Source: Fasciola hepatica
Taxonomy: Eukaryota > Platyhelminthes > Trematoda > Plagiorchiida > Fasciolidae
Assembly: GCA_948099385.1 (NCBI GenBank)
Contig: CANUEZ040000028.1
Coordinates: 2,294,001 to 2,358,000, forward strand
Direction: 5' to 3'
DNA: 64,000 bases
Below are positions 1 through 11,610 of this stretch, in pieces (position 1 is the stretch's first letter; each line of letters opens with the position of its first letter). Below the pieces are notes generated by a model. It was not told the origin of the DNA, searched no databases, and was given only the letters and a program-made list of their open reading frames with translations. The position numbers were made by a program, and so were the translations under genes.

Positions 1-1
1 C

Positions 2-322
2 AACCATCCTAAGTAGCACGTTGCCCCTAGTGGCACATTGCCCACCGCCGAATTCCGGTAACGTGCCGGTAACCGATGGGCAGAGAAATCACTGAAAGGT
101 TGGGCCCAACCTTTGGGGCAAACCTAGGCCATACCCCAAGTTTGCCACAAGGTTATTGTTCAAAAAGAAGAGGTTAAATTTTGCCATGAAATTACTTGGA
201 TCATGGCTTTATGTCAATACGTTGTCGTCTGAAGGCACCCTACATATGGCCCACTTCGTTTAATTGCATCACTGGCTGGAGCTAGCCCCAAGTTTGCCCC
301 AGGCGTGCTACTTGGGAGGGTT
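2..322. mobile_element. MITE-like element with short terminal inverted repeats
   Basis: The ends are inverted repeats: positions 2-20 match the reverse complement of 304-322 at 17 of 19 bases (core aagtagcacg). The interior has further inverted pieces built on 'ccccaagtttgcc' and its complement around 108-155 and 285-302. No open reading frame spans it. Size and structure suit a non-autonomous DNA transposon. The left boundary is close to the window edge, so a target-site duplication cannot be checked. Confidence 0.5.
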
Positions 323-837
323 AGTGCGCACATCGCGCGGACTCAACAGTAGCTGCGGCTACTGACAAATCTCGGACACTGTGTAGGGAAATCCAACTTT
401 ATTCACTTGTTTAACTCACTGTTGTTCATTTGAACGCTTGCTGTCAAGCACGGTCTTCATTAAGCCGTTGTACGTGCACACACTACACAGGCTGTCGCAA
501 TATAGGTTCTTCACTTCCTCCCCGACGATAATGTTCTTTTCGTGATTTGTGGGAAACTCTGACCTGGCAATCGTGGTGGCGTAATGAGGAACATCACGGC
601 GACAGACAGGTGGTCAAAGCATGGGAGGGATAGACAACGCGTGCAAAAAGGAAACCGCAGGGAAAGGTTTGCTCGACATTACAAACTGCTCCATCGAAAA
701 TGCTTGGCGCCACTATTTGGACCATGCTGGGCACCAGATTGGCAAAGCCCAGTGCCCAATTTATTCTCCCCAAGTGGATATTCCCTGCTTTAAATTTCCC
801 TGATTTCTACTGTCATACTTTATTCTAGCTCCAGTTT
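323..837. other. No recognisable gene
   Basis: Only short shadow ORFs are present. The stretch may hold the decayed 5' region of the CR1-like element that follows, but no conserved endonuclease motif is readable before about 838. Confidence 0.4.
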
Positions 838-3265
838 CAACCCCTGGTGACTTCAATTGCTCAAATATTGACTGGGTTAACCAAAATTGCCTACCTGGTG
901 TCGACTCATTTACTCGAAAACTCGTTCTGACTCTCCAAGACCTATCTCTGTGGCAGCATGTGACTCAACCGACGCTCCATTTCTGACTTTGTCATATCTC
1001 CCAGAAGCTCTGATGCTGAGGAGATCTTGTTCAGGTCACCTCTTGGAGACAGTGGTCATTCTTTTCTGAATATACATTGGTGACGAGGAGTGCAAGCTGT
1101 GCCCAGAGTGTAGGGTACACCTAACGTTTTGTGCATGCCGTTTGATGAAGTATGCAAGTCTGTGGCATCCGTTCTTTGGTACCCTAGTGGCTTGTACAAC
1201 ATCAAACAGGCCTGGGAATCTATCCGACGCGGGGTACTTCATTTGTGTCAATTGTTTGCACCTCAATCCCGGCGCTTTCCAAACACAAAAGAGCCCCCAT
1301 GGTTTGATCTGGAGCTCAGAAACCGACTTCGATGCCGAAATCGAGTATGGCAACTCATTCGTAGGACCGGATCAGGATATCAGCACTATCAAGATGTTTG
1401 CAATCAATGCTCCGAACTCAAACGTCTGAAGCAGTGTGTATTCGATGAAAAGCTTGCAGTTGACTCCGTGCGTACTCCAAAACGTTTGTTTGCATATCTA
1501 AAACATAGATCGCCGATCATAATTGGCATCCTAGCATTGATGGAGAACAATTCACATGTCAAAGCAGATGATCACTAAGCAGATATTTGGGCAAGCCATT
1601 ATGGATCTGTGTATGCATCAGAAAGTATGCCGCTTCCAAAGGTGCAAAGCAGTGCTCCTAGCGTGCCTTTTTCAGAATTCGTCGAGAAGCAGGCAGCTGA
1701 AGCGATACGCTCAGTTAGAAATCATCAGTCTCCAGGACCGGACAGTGTTCATCTCCTGGTGATAAAAGAGCTGGCTGAGATATTAGTTCCGCTAACCACA
1801 AGACTCTCTAACTCGTCAGTTTTGGCTGAAGGACTACCTAGAGAGTGGAAAGAGGCCATCATTGTTCTATTGTTTAAAGCCGGTTCAAGGGCGGCTGCCA
1901 TTAAGTATCGCCCTGTTTGCTTGACATCCGTGGTTGGCAAGACGTTGAAAGTCTAGTTGCTTTCTACCTCAGTGGACACATTAGGTGTAATCAGTTACTC
2001 GGCCTGCAACAGCATGGATTTTGAAGAAAGCGTTCGTGTTTATCCAACCTGCTGCTTGGTGATGAAGGCTGCGGGCACCCCACAGACGCAGTCTTTATCG
2101 ACTTCAGCAAAACATTCTATCAGGTACCGCATGGACGACTGTTGCTGAAACTAGAGGACCTTGGTATCGAGGTTCCATTAATTTACTGGGTCACAGATTT
2201 TCTGAATGGCAGAACGTTTGCGGTGAGGGTCGCGCAGTCGCTATCACGTCCCTTCAGTGCCTGCGGTGGAGTTTCATAGGGTTCAGTTTTGGGGCCACCA
2301 CTCTTCTTGATGTATACAAACGATCTACCATCCGTCTTCCAATCACCTTGTCTCATTTACGCGCATGACTATAAAATCTGGAGAACGATCCGGTCGTATG
2401 TTGATCGCCAGGCTCAGCGGGATCGCTTGGACGCACTGGAGCACTGGTCTGGGACTTGGCAACTCCTTGTCAATGTTGAAAAGTGTGCATACAGAGGTGT
2501 AAGGAGGGTGGAGAGCAGCACTTTCTACAACTTACACGGGACGCTTATCCGCCTGTCGGATTGTGAGAGAGGTCTTTGGGTAGCGATTGTATCGAATCTA
2601 AAGACCAAAGTCAATACGGACAAGGCGTGTGCCTCTGACTAGGGTGTGTTTAGAGCGATACGTCGGTATTTTGGACAACTATCTGGGCCATCTTTCGAAG
2701 CTCTGTATGCTTCCCATAGACGCCTGCCGCTTGAATATGGTCGACCTGCCCAATTCCCTTGTACGGGCACGGGCGTTGCAAAGCTAGAAGAAGCGCAGTG
2801 GGTTTCCACTCGCCCAATCGCTGGATTTCGTGGTATTATTTAATGAAGGTTGACTCCGAGCCACCTGACTGTTCCCAGAGGCATATCTTAGAATGTACGG
2901 TGATCTCATCTTCACCAGGCGCATTCTCTATGGAGATTTAGAGTCAGAGTTAATGACGTATTTTCTCTTGCGGGCGCACAGCTGTACTCGGGGTTATATG
3001 CAGACGCTTATGAGACAGCAATCAATGGGCCTGCCGCTGGTGTACTGCCTCTCAAGGAGGGTGGTAAGCCTATGGAATGCATTGCTAGCAGAAGTAGTGG
3101 AAGAGGAAAATGACCACATATTCAGACAAAGCCTGGAGAGGTGGTGGCAGTACAGTTACATCTAAGTTCATGCCCCAGCGTTGAGGTGACAAGGCTTATA
3201 CGGGAGACTGCCTTGCTGCCTCTAATTCTGAAGATTGAAGATCTTAACTGACCCAATAAACCCGC
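838..3265 (+). pseudogene. CR1-like non-LTR retrotransposon, degenerate
   Basis: Pieces of an APE endonuclease plus reverse transcriptase appear in order but in different frames. An endonuclease piece at about 842-1000 reads GDFNCSNIDW. A linker follows at 1129-1578. RT begins around 1609-1956 with SPGPDSVH and YRPVCLTSVVGKTLK, and continues at about 2010-2640 with VFIDFSKTF and GSVLGPPLFLMYTNDLP. The catalytic YADD box at 2358-2369 reads YAHD, so the second-last catalytic position is lost. The C-terminal tail near 3060-3160 has the CR1-type VVSLWNALLAEVV signature. Several frameshifts and stops show a dead copy. The 3' end is near an AATAAA at about 3255. The CR1 rather than jockey label is inferred from the C-terminus. 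Confidence 0.75.
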
Positions 3266-3660
3266 GATCGAACTGACAAGACGTATGCCTCGGCGTGGAT
3301 CATCTATAGTTTCATCAGTCAAACCTTTAGAAAGCTGCCTTTTGGTGCTCTCAAACGCTTTTATATCTCTCAAGTACGCCCTCGACTGGAGTATGCCGGA
3401 GCTGAAACATCCTCCTGCACGGTTGCTGAATCCGCCAAGCTGTGAAGGGTGCAACGAGCCGCCACTCGTGCCGATATTGGACTTTGGGGATCAATTGTAA
3501 CAGGTGGTTGGAGTTAACGGGGCTGTTACCGGAAGCGTATCGAAGAGTGATCGATGACCTAATGCGCATCCGTCGACTACTCCGGGCAAGGTGGGCCCCG
3601 AGTCGAAGGCAAGATTCCCTTTTCGTGACCACTCGCAAACAACAAAACACTCGATGACGC
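3266..3660. other. Unassigned coding-like stretch between two LINE 3' ends
   Basis: Both strands carry short open frames (for example 3285-3500 +, and 3122-3454 -). The + frame holds a readable run around 3520-3657 (LPEAYRRVIDDLMRIRRLL) with no family I recognise. Because it sits between two related CR1-like 3' ends, it is probably repeat-derived sequence and not a host gene. Confidence 0.3.
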
Positions 3661-3940
3661 TCATGAAGCTGCGGTAGACTGGCCTACTGCTGGTGTACCG
3701 TCTTTCCCAAAGAGCAACCAAAATGTGGAACTTCCTGCCAGCTAGTGTGGCGGAAGAGGTAAATTACAAACTATTCGAGAGGAAATCCGACGAGCACCTG
3801 ACAGAGCGTCGGCGTGAATCTGTATTCTGCGGCCATAGCTAAGAGTAGACAGTTATGAAGCCCATACGGAAGGTATCCCGTTACCTCTAATTACGAAAAC
3901 CTAAGACCTAAAACCTGAAATGAAAGCCAATAAATGATGA
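3661..3940 (+). pseudogene. 5'-truncated CR1-like 3' end (second copy)
   Basis: Reading + from about 3690 gives LSQRATKMWNFLPASVAEEV and then a stop at about 3840. This is the same C-terminal signature as the copy ending at 3165 (VVSLWNALLAEVVEEE). The following UTR ends with 'ccaataaa' at about 3930. Only the last ~280 bp of the element is present, as expected of a 5'-truncated LINE insertion. Confidence 0.6.
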
Positions 3941-4886
3941 ATTATACAATGGATCCATTTTGAAAATTACCGTTTTCGATATATCTAATGTCAGTGCTCA
4001 TTTGTATCGCGATTTTTACCTTTGATTACCACGAAGTGTGAATGTATTTTAAAAGTCAGAAAATTTCTCAGAATACCATGTGTATTTCACCATAAATATC
4101 ACAAAACGTTCTGTCCAGTATAGCTGTCATCCGGTCATCCCCCGCCTGCCACTTGTTTGACTGTATGTTTCGCGCACGCGGCAACCGCTAGCCCTGCTTC
4201 CTACGCACTCTCTCGGCACAAGCCAGCGTGTAGTCTTTGTACTTACTCCGAGTGAGAATACATGCGATCAGAAATCCACGGTATTTTCTCGTTGATCTCC
4301 CCGACGAATGCGATCGTAGGAGCTGAAGGAATGTGCCCCCCTATACCGGTTCAGCATTTGCCCGTCACAGCCCAGCATAGCGCTGACCAGTGTTCTGCTA
4401 GGATAGCTTATCAGCCCGGTTATTTCAAAGATAGAGTACTTTGTCCCGAAAAGGTTCCCGTAGAGACCCTCCTGGGACCATTATTGTTGTGTGATATAAG
4501 TTGATGAATTTCGTCAGTTACCCTAGGTATTGCCTAAAGGGTGGGAGTCTTCTTCCACTTTTTTGTAAGGTACTGTGGATTATTAGTATTTGTGGCCTCT
4601 TGACGGTGCTACATAACTTTTGAGGATGTTTAAAACTCACTTTCTCAAACGGAAGCTGGCAAAGGGTAATAAACTAAAATCCTAGGATAAATACTATTTC
4701 ATGAGAACAGAGGGAAGACATAGGTCGCGAGATGCAAGCATTTCGTTTACCCTTGTCAACCGCGGACGTAAAACGTGTCAGTATATATACATGGTACAGT
4801 AGGGGGGGGGGGTAATTGCAACAGTAAAGTAGGCACGATCAAAAGCTCTTACAGTACGTACGTTGGGGTAAGTGAAGGCTGTCGTG
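3941..4886. other. No recognised gene; includes poly-G tract
   Basis: The stretch contains one 80-codon + ORF (4262-4504) that resembles nothing I know. A run of 11 G lies at 4802-4812. The part near 4887 is downstream of the Penelope-like ORF on the - strand and may be its 3' UTR. Confidence 0.35.
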
Positions 4887-6875
4887 TTAACGCCAGGGTA
4901 AACAAACATTTTGGGTCAATCGCTTTTGTGCACAGAGTGTTGGCTGATGCATCATGATTAGAATAGCTTCACTGAACGCTAGTGGTTTCGGTACTGGATT
5001 GCGCAACAATGCTTTGAAACACTGGGTCAGGTCAACTTTGTGACCTGATGCAATCAAGTGTCTTCCAATCGAAGAAGCTGGCGGTTTCACGTCGTTGTTT
5101 ATTGCCCCAGCAGGTTGCGTCATCAAGTTTGACAGCCATTTGGGTATGTGTTCTGACACTCGTTGAGTCAAGCAACGATCCGTCCTGCCAATGTATACGT
5201 CACCGCAACTGCAAGTGAACTGATAGACAATATGTGAGACATTGGGATCAGCAAGACTGTTTGAGTGATTTTGAAAACATAACCTTTTGGTCGTCTGCAG
5301 CAAACGCAACTGCGCCGCTGTGTATGTGTGCTTTAGAGCTGACTTGAGAATACAATTTATTTGATTGAATAAATGATCTTCTTTAAAAGGCAAAGTGATA
5401 AAAACTTGCTTCTTTTCCACGTTCATTGTTTTATCGCGCACAAGTCTCGGCCTCTGATGTTGTCTGATAAAGTTCTCCGGATAACCGTTAGCCAGCAGCG
5501 TTCTTTTTATGAACTCTTCTTCGTTTTGTATTTGATCCTCTGTACATATTTTCTGGGCTCTGTTGAAGAGAGTTCTGACCAATCCACGTTTGTAAGTCAC
5601 TGGGGCGAAGCTGGAGAATTGTAAATAACGACCGCCCCACGTTGCTTTTCAGTGGATTCTGCGCTGTAGAGTCCCATCCTGACGCCTGGTTAATAGAGTA
5701 TCTAGAAAGGACAAACTATTATCACGTTTTCCTTCGTGAGATACACTGAGGTTCGGGTGAATGGAGTTAAGAACGTTAACAAAAGGGATAAAGCGTTCTT
5801 CAGTCGTAAAAATTAAAATATCATCCACGTATCGTCTGCAAAATATAAATTGGGAAATATCATCACAGAGCTGTTTTTCGATCATACCCAAAAATACATC
5901 TGCCAAGGTTGGGCCCAGAGGGCTTCCCATGGCCACACCATCCGTTTGTTTGTAAGCTTTATCTTCAAAATTGAACCGAATGTTTTCTGTGCATAAAAGA
6001 ATGAGTTCTTTAAGGTATTCAACAGGAATAGGCAAGTGAAAGTTGTGCGAAGAAATAAAATCACATAGATAATCTACTGTAACACGAAGAGGAACCTTTG
6101 TAAACTGGGACTCAACATCGACGGAATACATTTTATCTGAACTCACTGCAATACTGTTTAGCAAATTCGCGAGTTTAAATGAGTCTTGTAGACAAAATGG
6201 TATAATGTGTTTCCGAACGGGGACAAGAATCTCGACGAGCCACCGGGCAAGTTTGTGATAAGCCGAGTTTTGCATGCATAACATTGGCCTCAAAGGGACT
6301 CCAGGCTTGTGTACTTTGGGTGATCCTCTCAAGTAGGGCATCTGTGTTCCAAGTGGTTTGAGCTTCTTGTATGTAGTTTCAGAAATGAAACCATGTAAGA
6401 GTAAAATTTGGAGTTGTCTTGATATTTGTTTCTCTATCAGCATATTGTTCTCTGATCCTTTGTCCGGTCGTAGAAACAACAAATCATTCATTTGTTTTAG
6501 TTCTTTAACCGCCACCCGGTGTTCTTGTGATAAACAACACCACTGACGTATGGGAGCAGAGAGGTATTGTTCAGAAATATCAACCAGCTTGGCCTTGAAC
6601 CAGTCGGCTTTGTCGGGTGACGTGGGCACTAGATCTTTGACTTGATCCTAAAGATTCTCGAACTGAACGCGTGTTTGTAGCTGACTCACCTGCTCGGGCG
6701 GCACTTTGAAATTTAATCCCAACGACAAGACCTCATGTTGCGCTGTAGTCAACTGACAACCGGAAAGATTGTGAATGAATGCGCTTGTGTCTGTCGGGAA
6801 TAATGACCACTGGTGCGTTTTGCACATGCTGCCCTCAAGGCTTTTGATTGTCTTCACCCTGGTTCTTCGTACCAT
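4887..6875 (-). pseudogene. Penelope-like element: reverse transcriptase plus GIY-YIG endonuclease
   Basis: One reading frame runs from 6875 down to 4887 (about 663 codons), interrupted only by a TAG at 6648-6650 and a TGA at 5649-5651, with no frameshift. The N-terminal part has LTTAQHEVLSLGLNF, typical of Penelope proteins. RT motifs follow: PYLRGSPKVHKPGVPLRPM, the motif A region YSVDVESQFTKVPL, QTDGVAMGSPLGPTLADVFL and the catalytic YVDD at 5820-5831. The C-terminal GIY-YIG domain contains VYIGRTDRCLTQRVSEH (YIGRT at 5181-5195) and a later glutamate in LAFSEAIL. Such elements prime reverse transcription from nicked DNA ends. Both catalytic centres look intact, so this is a recently inactivated copy, or a live one if the stops are assembly errors. 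Confidence 0.92.
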
Positions 6876-7009
6876 TTCTCTTGAAAAGTTCTCAAATTTG
6901 ATTCGACAGAATAAAGACGAGGCGGAGGTTTTCCGGTAGGGAGATTACTGGAAAAGGTACAAAGCGGGATAATTTGTCTCCATCATTCTTCAAGGATGGA
7001 GCTTTAATT

Positions 7010-7269
7010 CCGTAGTTAACAAACCTCACCCAGATAATTAGGGAAAAGGAACAGATTCCTATAGGATAGTGTGAATCAGTGTTTGTTCCGATCAACAGGA
7101 AAGGTAATAGTCCCACTTCTGAATTCCGAAGAGGAATTAGCTTGGTAAGTATCACATCCCAACAGCTTAACAATATTACTCCTCACAGGTTATCCAGCGC
7201 CCGTGAAATGTGTATGCATGAGAATCAAGTCGGCTTCAGACCCATCGGGTGTGTATCGGAACACCTTTA
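7010..7269 (+). pseudogene. RTE-like reverse transcriptase fragment
   Basis: Reading + gives CESVFVPINRKGN, then FRRGISLVSITSQ and RLSSAREMCMHENQVGFRP. These match the PIYKKG / NHRGSSLVGIASK / RENQAGFRPG segment of the better-preserved - strand copy at 53174-54955. One stop (at about 7069) and lost flanks show a dead fragment. It abuts the 5' side of the Penelope-like element in opposite orientation. Confidence 0.7.
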
Positions 7270-7289
7270 GAGCACACGCCTGTTTTCTT

Positions 7290-8230
7290 TGATATATAGG
7301 GTCATGTCCCTTAACGTCCCTAGCCAACGACAGTCCCCGTCCCTTGGGTCCCAACCCGGAAGGCGAGAAGTATGAGGCAGAGCCAATGCTGATGCTAGCT
7401 TCTTCATACCCCTACGCCAAGTCATGGCCTGATCGCTGCGCCACTTCTTCCAGTCTTGCCCAGCACGTACGAATAGAGCACGGAAAAGTAGACGATCGGC
7501 AGGCATTCGCAAAACATGACCCAGCCACCGAAGTTAGTGTAGAGCGATCACTTCGATAAGATAGCAGCTATCTGTGCCTAACACACGATAACGAACCTCG
7601 TAATCAATCACTCGATGTTGTTACAAGACGCGAGCAAAGCTTCGGAGACATCGGTTGTCGAACACAAAAAGACACCGAGCATCCTCAGTGCGAAAAGGCC
7701 AGGTCTCACAACTGTAGAGTAAAACACTACGGACCGCAGCGACGTACAGTCGTCCCTTGAGAGAACCGGATGTCATGTCGACGCCACAGATGTCGCAGGT
7801 TGGCGAAAGCTGCCCTAGATTTTGCCATTCGTGAACTGAACTGCCCAATACCACCTTCAGCTTTCATCAAGCTCCAGAGGTACTTAGGTGTATCAACTAA
7901 CTTTAGTTGGTCAACACAAAGAATGAGTACAGGCACAGGCTCCTGCCAATCCTGCAAAAACACTTTGCAGTTGGAAGGCGCAGAGTGCATACAGTACTCG
8001 GATACCTCAAGAGCCAAGCGGTTCAAAGCGTGTTGTACTGTACGCGTTTCACACAACCTGCGAAATACGAAAAACGTAAACAGCTTCGACGCTATTGGAA
8101 TAAGGCTAACACCACTGTGGTTAGTGCAGTCAGAGAGAGAGACCGTCTTGGAGATGCGGACGACAATCGATTCCCTGACAACGGGGTTGATTCAGTCATA
8201 CCTGGAAGTTCAATGGGTAGAAGATTGACC
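7290..8230 (-). pseudogene. RTE-like retrotransposon with internal deletion
   Basis: From about 8160 downward the - strand gives an RT segment (DCTNHSGVSLIPIASKLF, then RRLCETR at about 8050). It jumps directly to the segment that normally follows the YADD box (ALEVSEYCMHSAPSNCKVF, about 8010-7960). It continues through AAFANLRHLWRRHDIRFS, AAVRSVLLYSCETW and the C-terminus (MTWRRGMKKLASALAL, about 7420). Motif A and the YADD region are therefore missing, with the deletion join near 8045. The copy lies tail-to-tail with the + fragment at 7010-7269. Confidence 0.8.
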
Positions 8231-8714
8231 AAACATTATCCTGCTGCTCCAGGTTGAGGGTCGATTCGAGCTGGCAACTCAATCGGTAAAATCGGTGGAA
8301 GAATAATTGATCGAAGCAAATGTGCTTCAAATCAGCCACCCCACTTCCTTTCGGGCAGGATCTTGTTAGAACTAAAGGCCCCGGTGGAGAAACTTAATCT
8401 TTCTCCTGCTTAGCAGCTGGACATCTTAACAGTACCCATTCAACATCTCCCATGAACTGCGCGAATATAAAGAATTCCACACTGCATCGGTCGTCGCGCA
8501 GAATAATCAAGACCATGCTGCCGATTTCACGGAACGCGGTGGGTATTGCTAAGTAGGCTACTGCTCATAGTTCCCTTTCTTTTATTCTACCTTTGTCTTC
8601 TGTCCCCAACCACCTCTCGTTGCCCCTCTAGCCACCCATAATACTCCAACTGATAACACAACCGATACTCGCAACGGTTCATTGTCAAATAGTGTGAATA
8701 ATCATCTCTCTTGT
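8231..8714. other. No gene recognised; probable 5' region of the RTE-like copy that follows
   Basis: No conserved frame is visible. Its position immediately before the endonuclease start of the next element suggests 5' UTR sequence, but this is inferred from position only. Confidence 0.35.
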
Positions 8715-11610
8715 AAATCACATTTTCTCAAGCCTCTGAACTCAGTTCCTTTAACGTGCGTACACTCATTCAGACTGGTCAGTAGGCGTGCCTAGCGCTC
8801 ACAATAGATTCTTTGGCGATTGATGTCTGCTGCGTAAGTGAAACGCGCATCCAGGATTCGAGCAGTGTGATTCAACTAAGTACTCCTGGTATCTCATCAA
8901 GGCATTTACTGCGCACTTTAGGAGACGAAGTAGCTAGAGCTGCTGGTGGACGTGGTACAGAAATAGTCTTGACGGACAAAGCTAAAGCTGCCCTTTTAGA
9001 CTGAATCTCAAATAATAGTCGTTTATGTGCTGTAAGACTCCGGGAACCAGTCGGCGTTCGAAGAGATAGTTGTGTTAAGCGCAGTTTGTTTGTGATCTCG
9101 GCATACGCCCCAATAGACTGCAGTTCCGACATGCAGAAGGAAGAGTTTTATGATGAACTTGCCACTTTCGTTCGCAGGAGCAATGGTTCTGACATTGCAG
9201 TGCTAGCGGGTGATTTTAATGTACAAGTTAGCAAACTTGGTTCGTTAAAGCTTGGTTAGGTGGGCGTTGTGCCTCGTCCGCTTAGCGCGCAGATAACGGA
9301 AATAGGCTTCTCCATTTTTGTACAGACAATCGGTTATTCCTATCTAGTACAAATTTCTGACACAGTTCGCGTCGCGCGGCGACATGGCATTCTAATATTA
9401 CAGATGCTCTAAGCCAGATCGATCATTTCGCAATAAGCTACCGGTGGGACAGTTTTGTTCAGAACTGTAGATCTTACTGGTCTACGTACGTAGAGTCGGA
9501 CCATGCATTGAGTTTAATGCGATTATCTCTCCAGCTCCATGGTCATGAACGAAAGCCGCAAACCTGGTTAGCCGTACAACGTTTGCCTGATCCAGAAGTT
9601 CGCACCAGTTATGAACAGAAGCTGTCACATGAGCTAGGATCTAAGACGAACAGGAGTGCAGGTGAACAGTTGGCCCATATCAAACGGGCGATGCATGTGA
9701 TAGTAGGTTTCCCCTGCGGTCCCGGGTCCGATGTCCATCAAAGTCACTTGATTTCTCGAAAGTCGATCGGTCTAATGGAGGAAAAACGTCGGTTCTCGAA
9801 CAGTAAGGATATGAATAAGATACGGAGAAGTGTACGAAAAGTTTTAAGATGGATCGCAAAAATTGGTGGGTCAAGGTAGCTTAAGAAATGGAAATAGCAG
9901 TTGCTTCAGGTAACAGTGGACGGTGAGCCCCGGTCAGCGAAGCGACATCCGATAGAAATGGAGTGCCTATTCATGACAAACAGCAAAGGCTTGACCGTTG
10001 GGCCAAATATTTCAAGGAGCAGTTTAGCTGGTCGCGCGCTAATGAGGGTACTCCGACGTCAACAACTGCAATTCTTTGGGGAGTATCGCTTGAACCTCCG
10101 TCGGAAGTGGAAGTTGAGTCATGCATTCGATCACTGAAGCGAGGAAAAGTGGTCGGTCCCGACGGACTCCCTCCAGTTGTTTTCGAAATGAGTGGTGCAT
10201 GGATAAAATCACTTACCGCCTTACTCCGTAACATTTGGAACGAGGGGCGTATTCCGTTATCATGGAACGAGTCAATAAGTATACCCATCTTCAAGAAGAG
10301 AAAACGCAGTGATTGTGGTAACCATCGTGGGATCAGCTTAATTCCGATAGTCCCCAAGGTATTAGCCTCAATTTTTCTCCGTCGTCTGACACCGGCTCGC
10401 GAGAGGAACACCTGCAAACAGCAGGCGGGATTCCGCACAGATCGAGGATGCATGGACCAAAATTTTACTCTTCGCCAACTATTTGAAACGTGTCACACGC
10501 ACCGTCGACCGACAATAATGGTTTTCTTAGACTTGAAAGGCGCCTTCGATTTAGTTGATCGAACAGCGCTTTTCAGTGCTCTTCACCAAAAAGGTATGCC
10601 ACAGAAGTTCGTGAATCTACTGAGGTCATTATACTCCCAAACTTCTGGCCGCGTAAGTGTTTACAGTGAACTATCCAGTCCATTCGAAACGACCAGTGGT
10701 GTTCAACAGGGATGTCCCATTTCTCTGTTCTTATTTAACTTCGCATGGACGAGATACTGGAGAATGCATTGCAAATTCTCCAGGGTGTGGGCGTCGAACT
10801 AGGAAATAGTGAGAATCTGTGTGACCTAGATTACGCCTAACTTGTTTGCTTGTTCGAATGCACGGAACACGCACGACGTGCACTAGACAAACTCGCAAGG
10901 GCTGTAGCTCCATTCGGCATGCGCTTTGCACCACCAAAGTGTAAAGTGATGTTTCAAGACTGGACGTCAACAGTTCCGAGCTTGATGCTCGATGGGGATG
11001 AACCAACAATCGTTGACCACTTTAATTAGCTCGGCAGGAGCGTGACGACAGATAGGAGCACGGTAGTAGAGGTGAGCACACTTATATCCAAGGCTCGAGG
11101 GGCGTACGCTAGACAGAAGCACTTGCAGCACCGACCTGATATTTCGCTGAAGTTGCAAGGTCGTATGCACTGTGCCACGGTGCGTTCAGTTTTGTTATTT
11201 GGTTGCGAGACTTGGGGTCTGCGTGCGGAAGATATTCGTCGTCTTTATGTTTTCAACCCCCGATACTTGCGTAGTATCGCTAAGATTAGATGGAATGACC
11301 TAGTGAGCAATGCTGAGGTCAGAAATCGAGTATTGTGTATCACTTCAGGGAGTTTTCTATCACAGCGTATCCAGCTTAGTAGACTTGGTCGGTTGGATGG
11401 GGTCTGTGAGAGCCGCCCGTTCAGTGGTTGGATATACTGAAAAATATGGCTAGGTGCCGCGGTCAGTTGTGTACTTGCAGTTTAACTCTTCCTTCGTCTA
11501 CATGGTTCCCACTCACAGCTTTCTCTTCTATTTGCGTGTTACCTCTGGTTTTATTCGTTTTGCTCTCGCCTGGCCGATGATGTGAGGTAGAAAACAAAAC
11601 TAGGGCACGT
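8715..11610 (+). pseudogene. RTE-like retrotransposon, near full length, degenerate
   Basis: The order is APE endonuclease, linker, RT, C-terminal domain. Endonuclease: SSFNVRTLIQTGQ (about 8740), LAIDVCCVSETRIQD (8811), SAYAPIDCSSD (about 9100) and SDIAVLAGDFNVQV (about 9195). RT lies in the long frame 9963-10802: GPDGLPPVVFEM, NHRGISLIPIVPK, PTIMVFLDLKGAFDLVD and TSGVQQGCPIS. The catalytic YADD is destroyed: 10832-10840 reads Tyr-Ala-stop. The C-terminal part at 11042-11440 has ATVRSVLLFGCETWGLRAED. A piece of the extreme C-terminus is missing before QWLDILKNMAR-like sequence at about 11420. The pyrimidine-rich tail to ~11610 resembles the 3' UTR of the other copies. Multiple stops and frameshifts show it is dead. 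Confidence 0.85.

Noticed and set aside
5761..6546. + strand ORFs across the Penelope-like region
   Set aside because: They are antisense shadows of the RT frame with no motif of their own.
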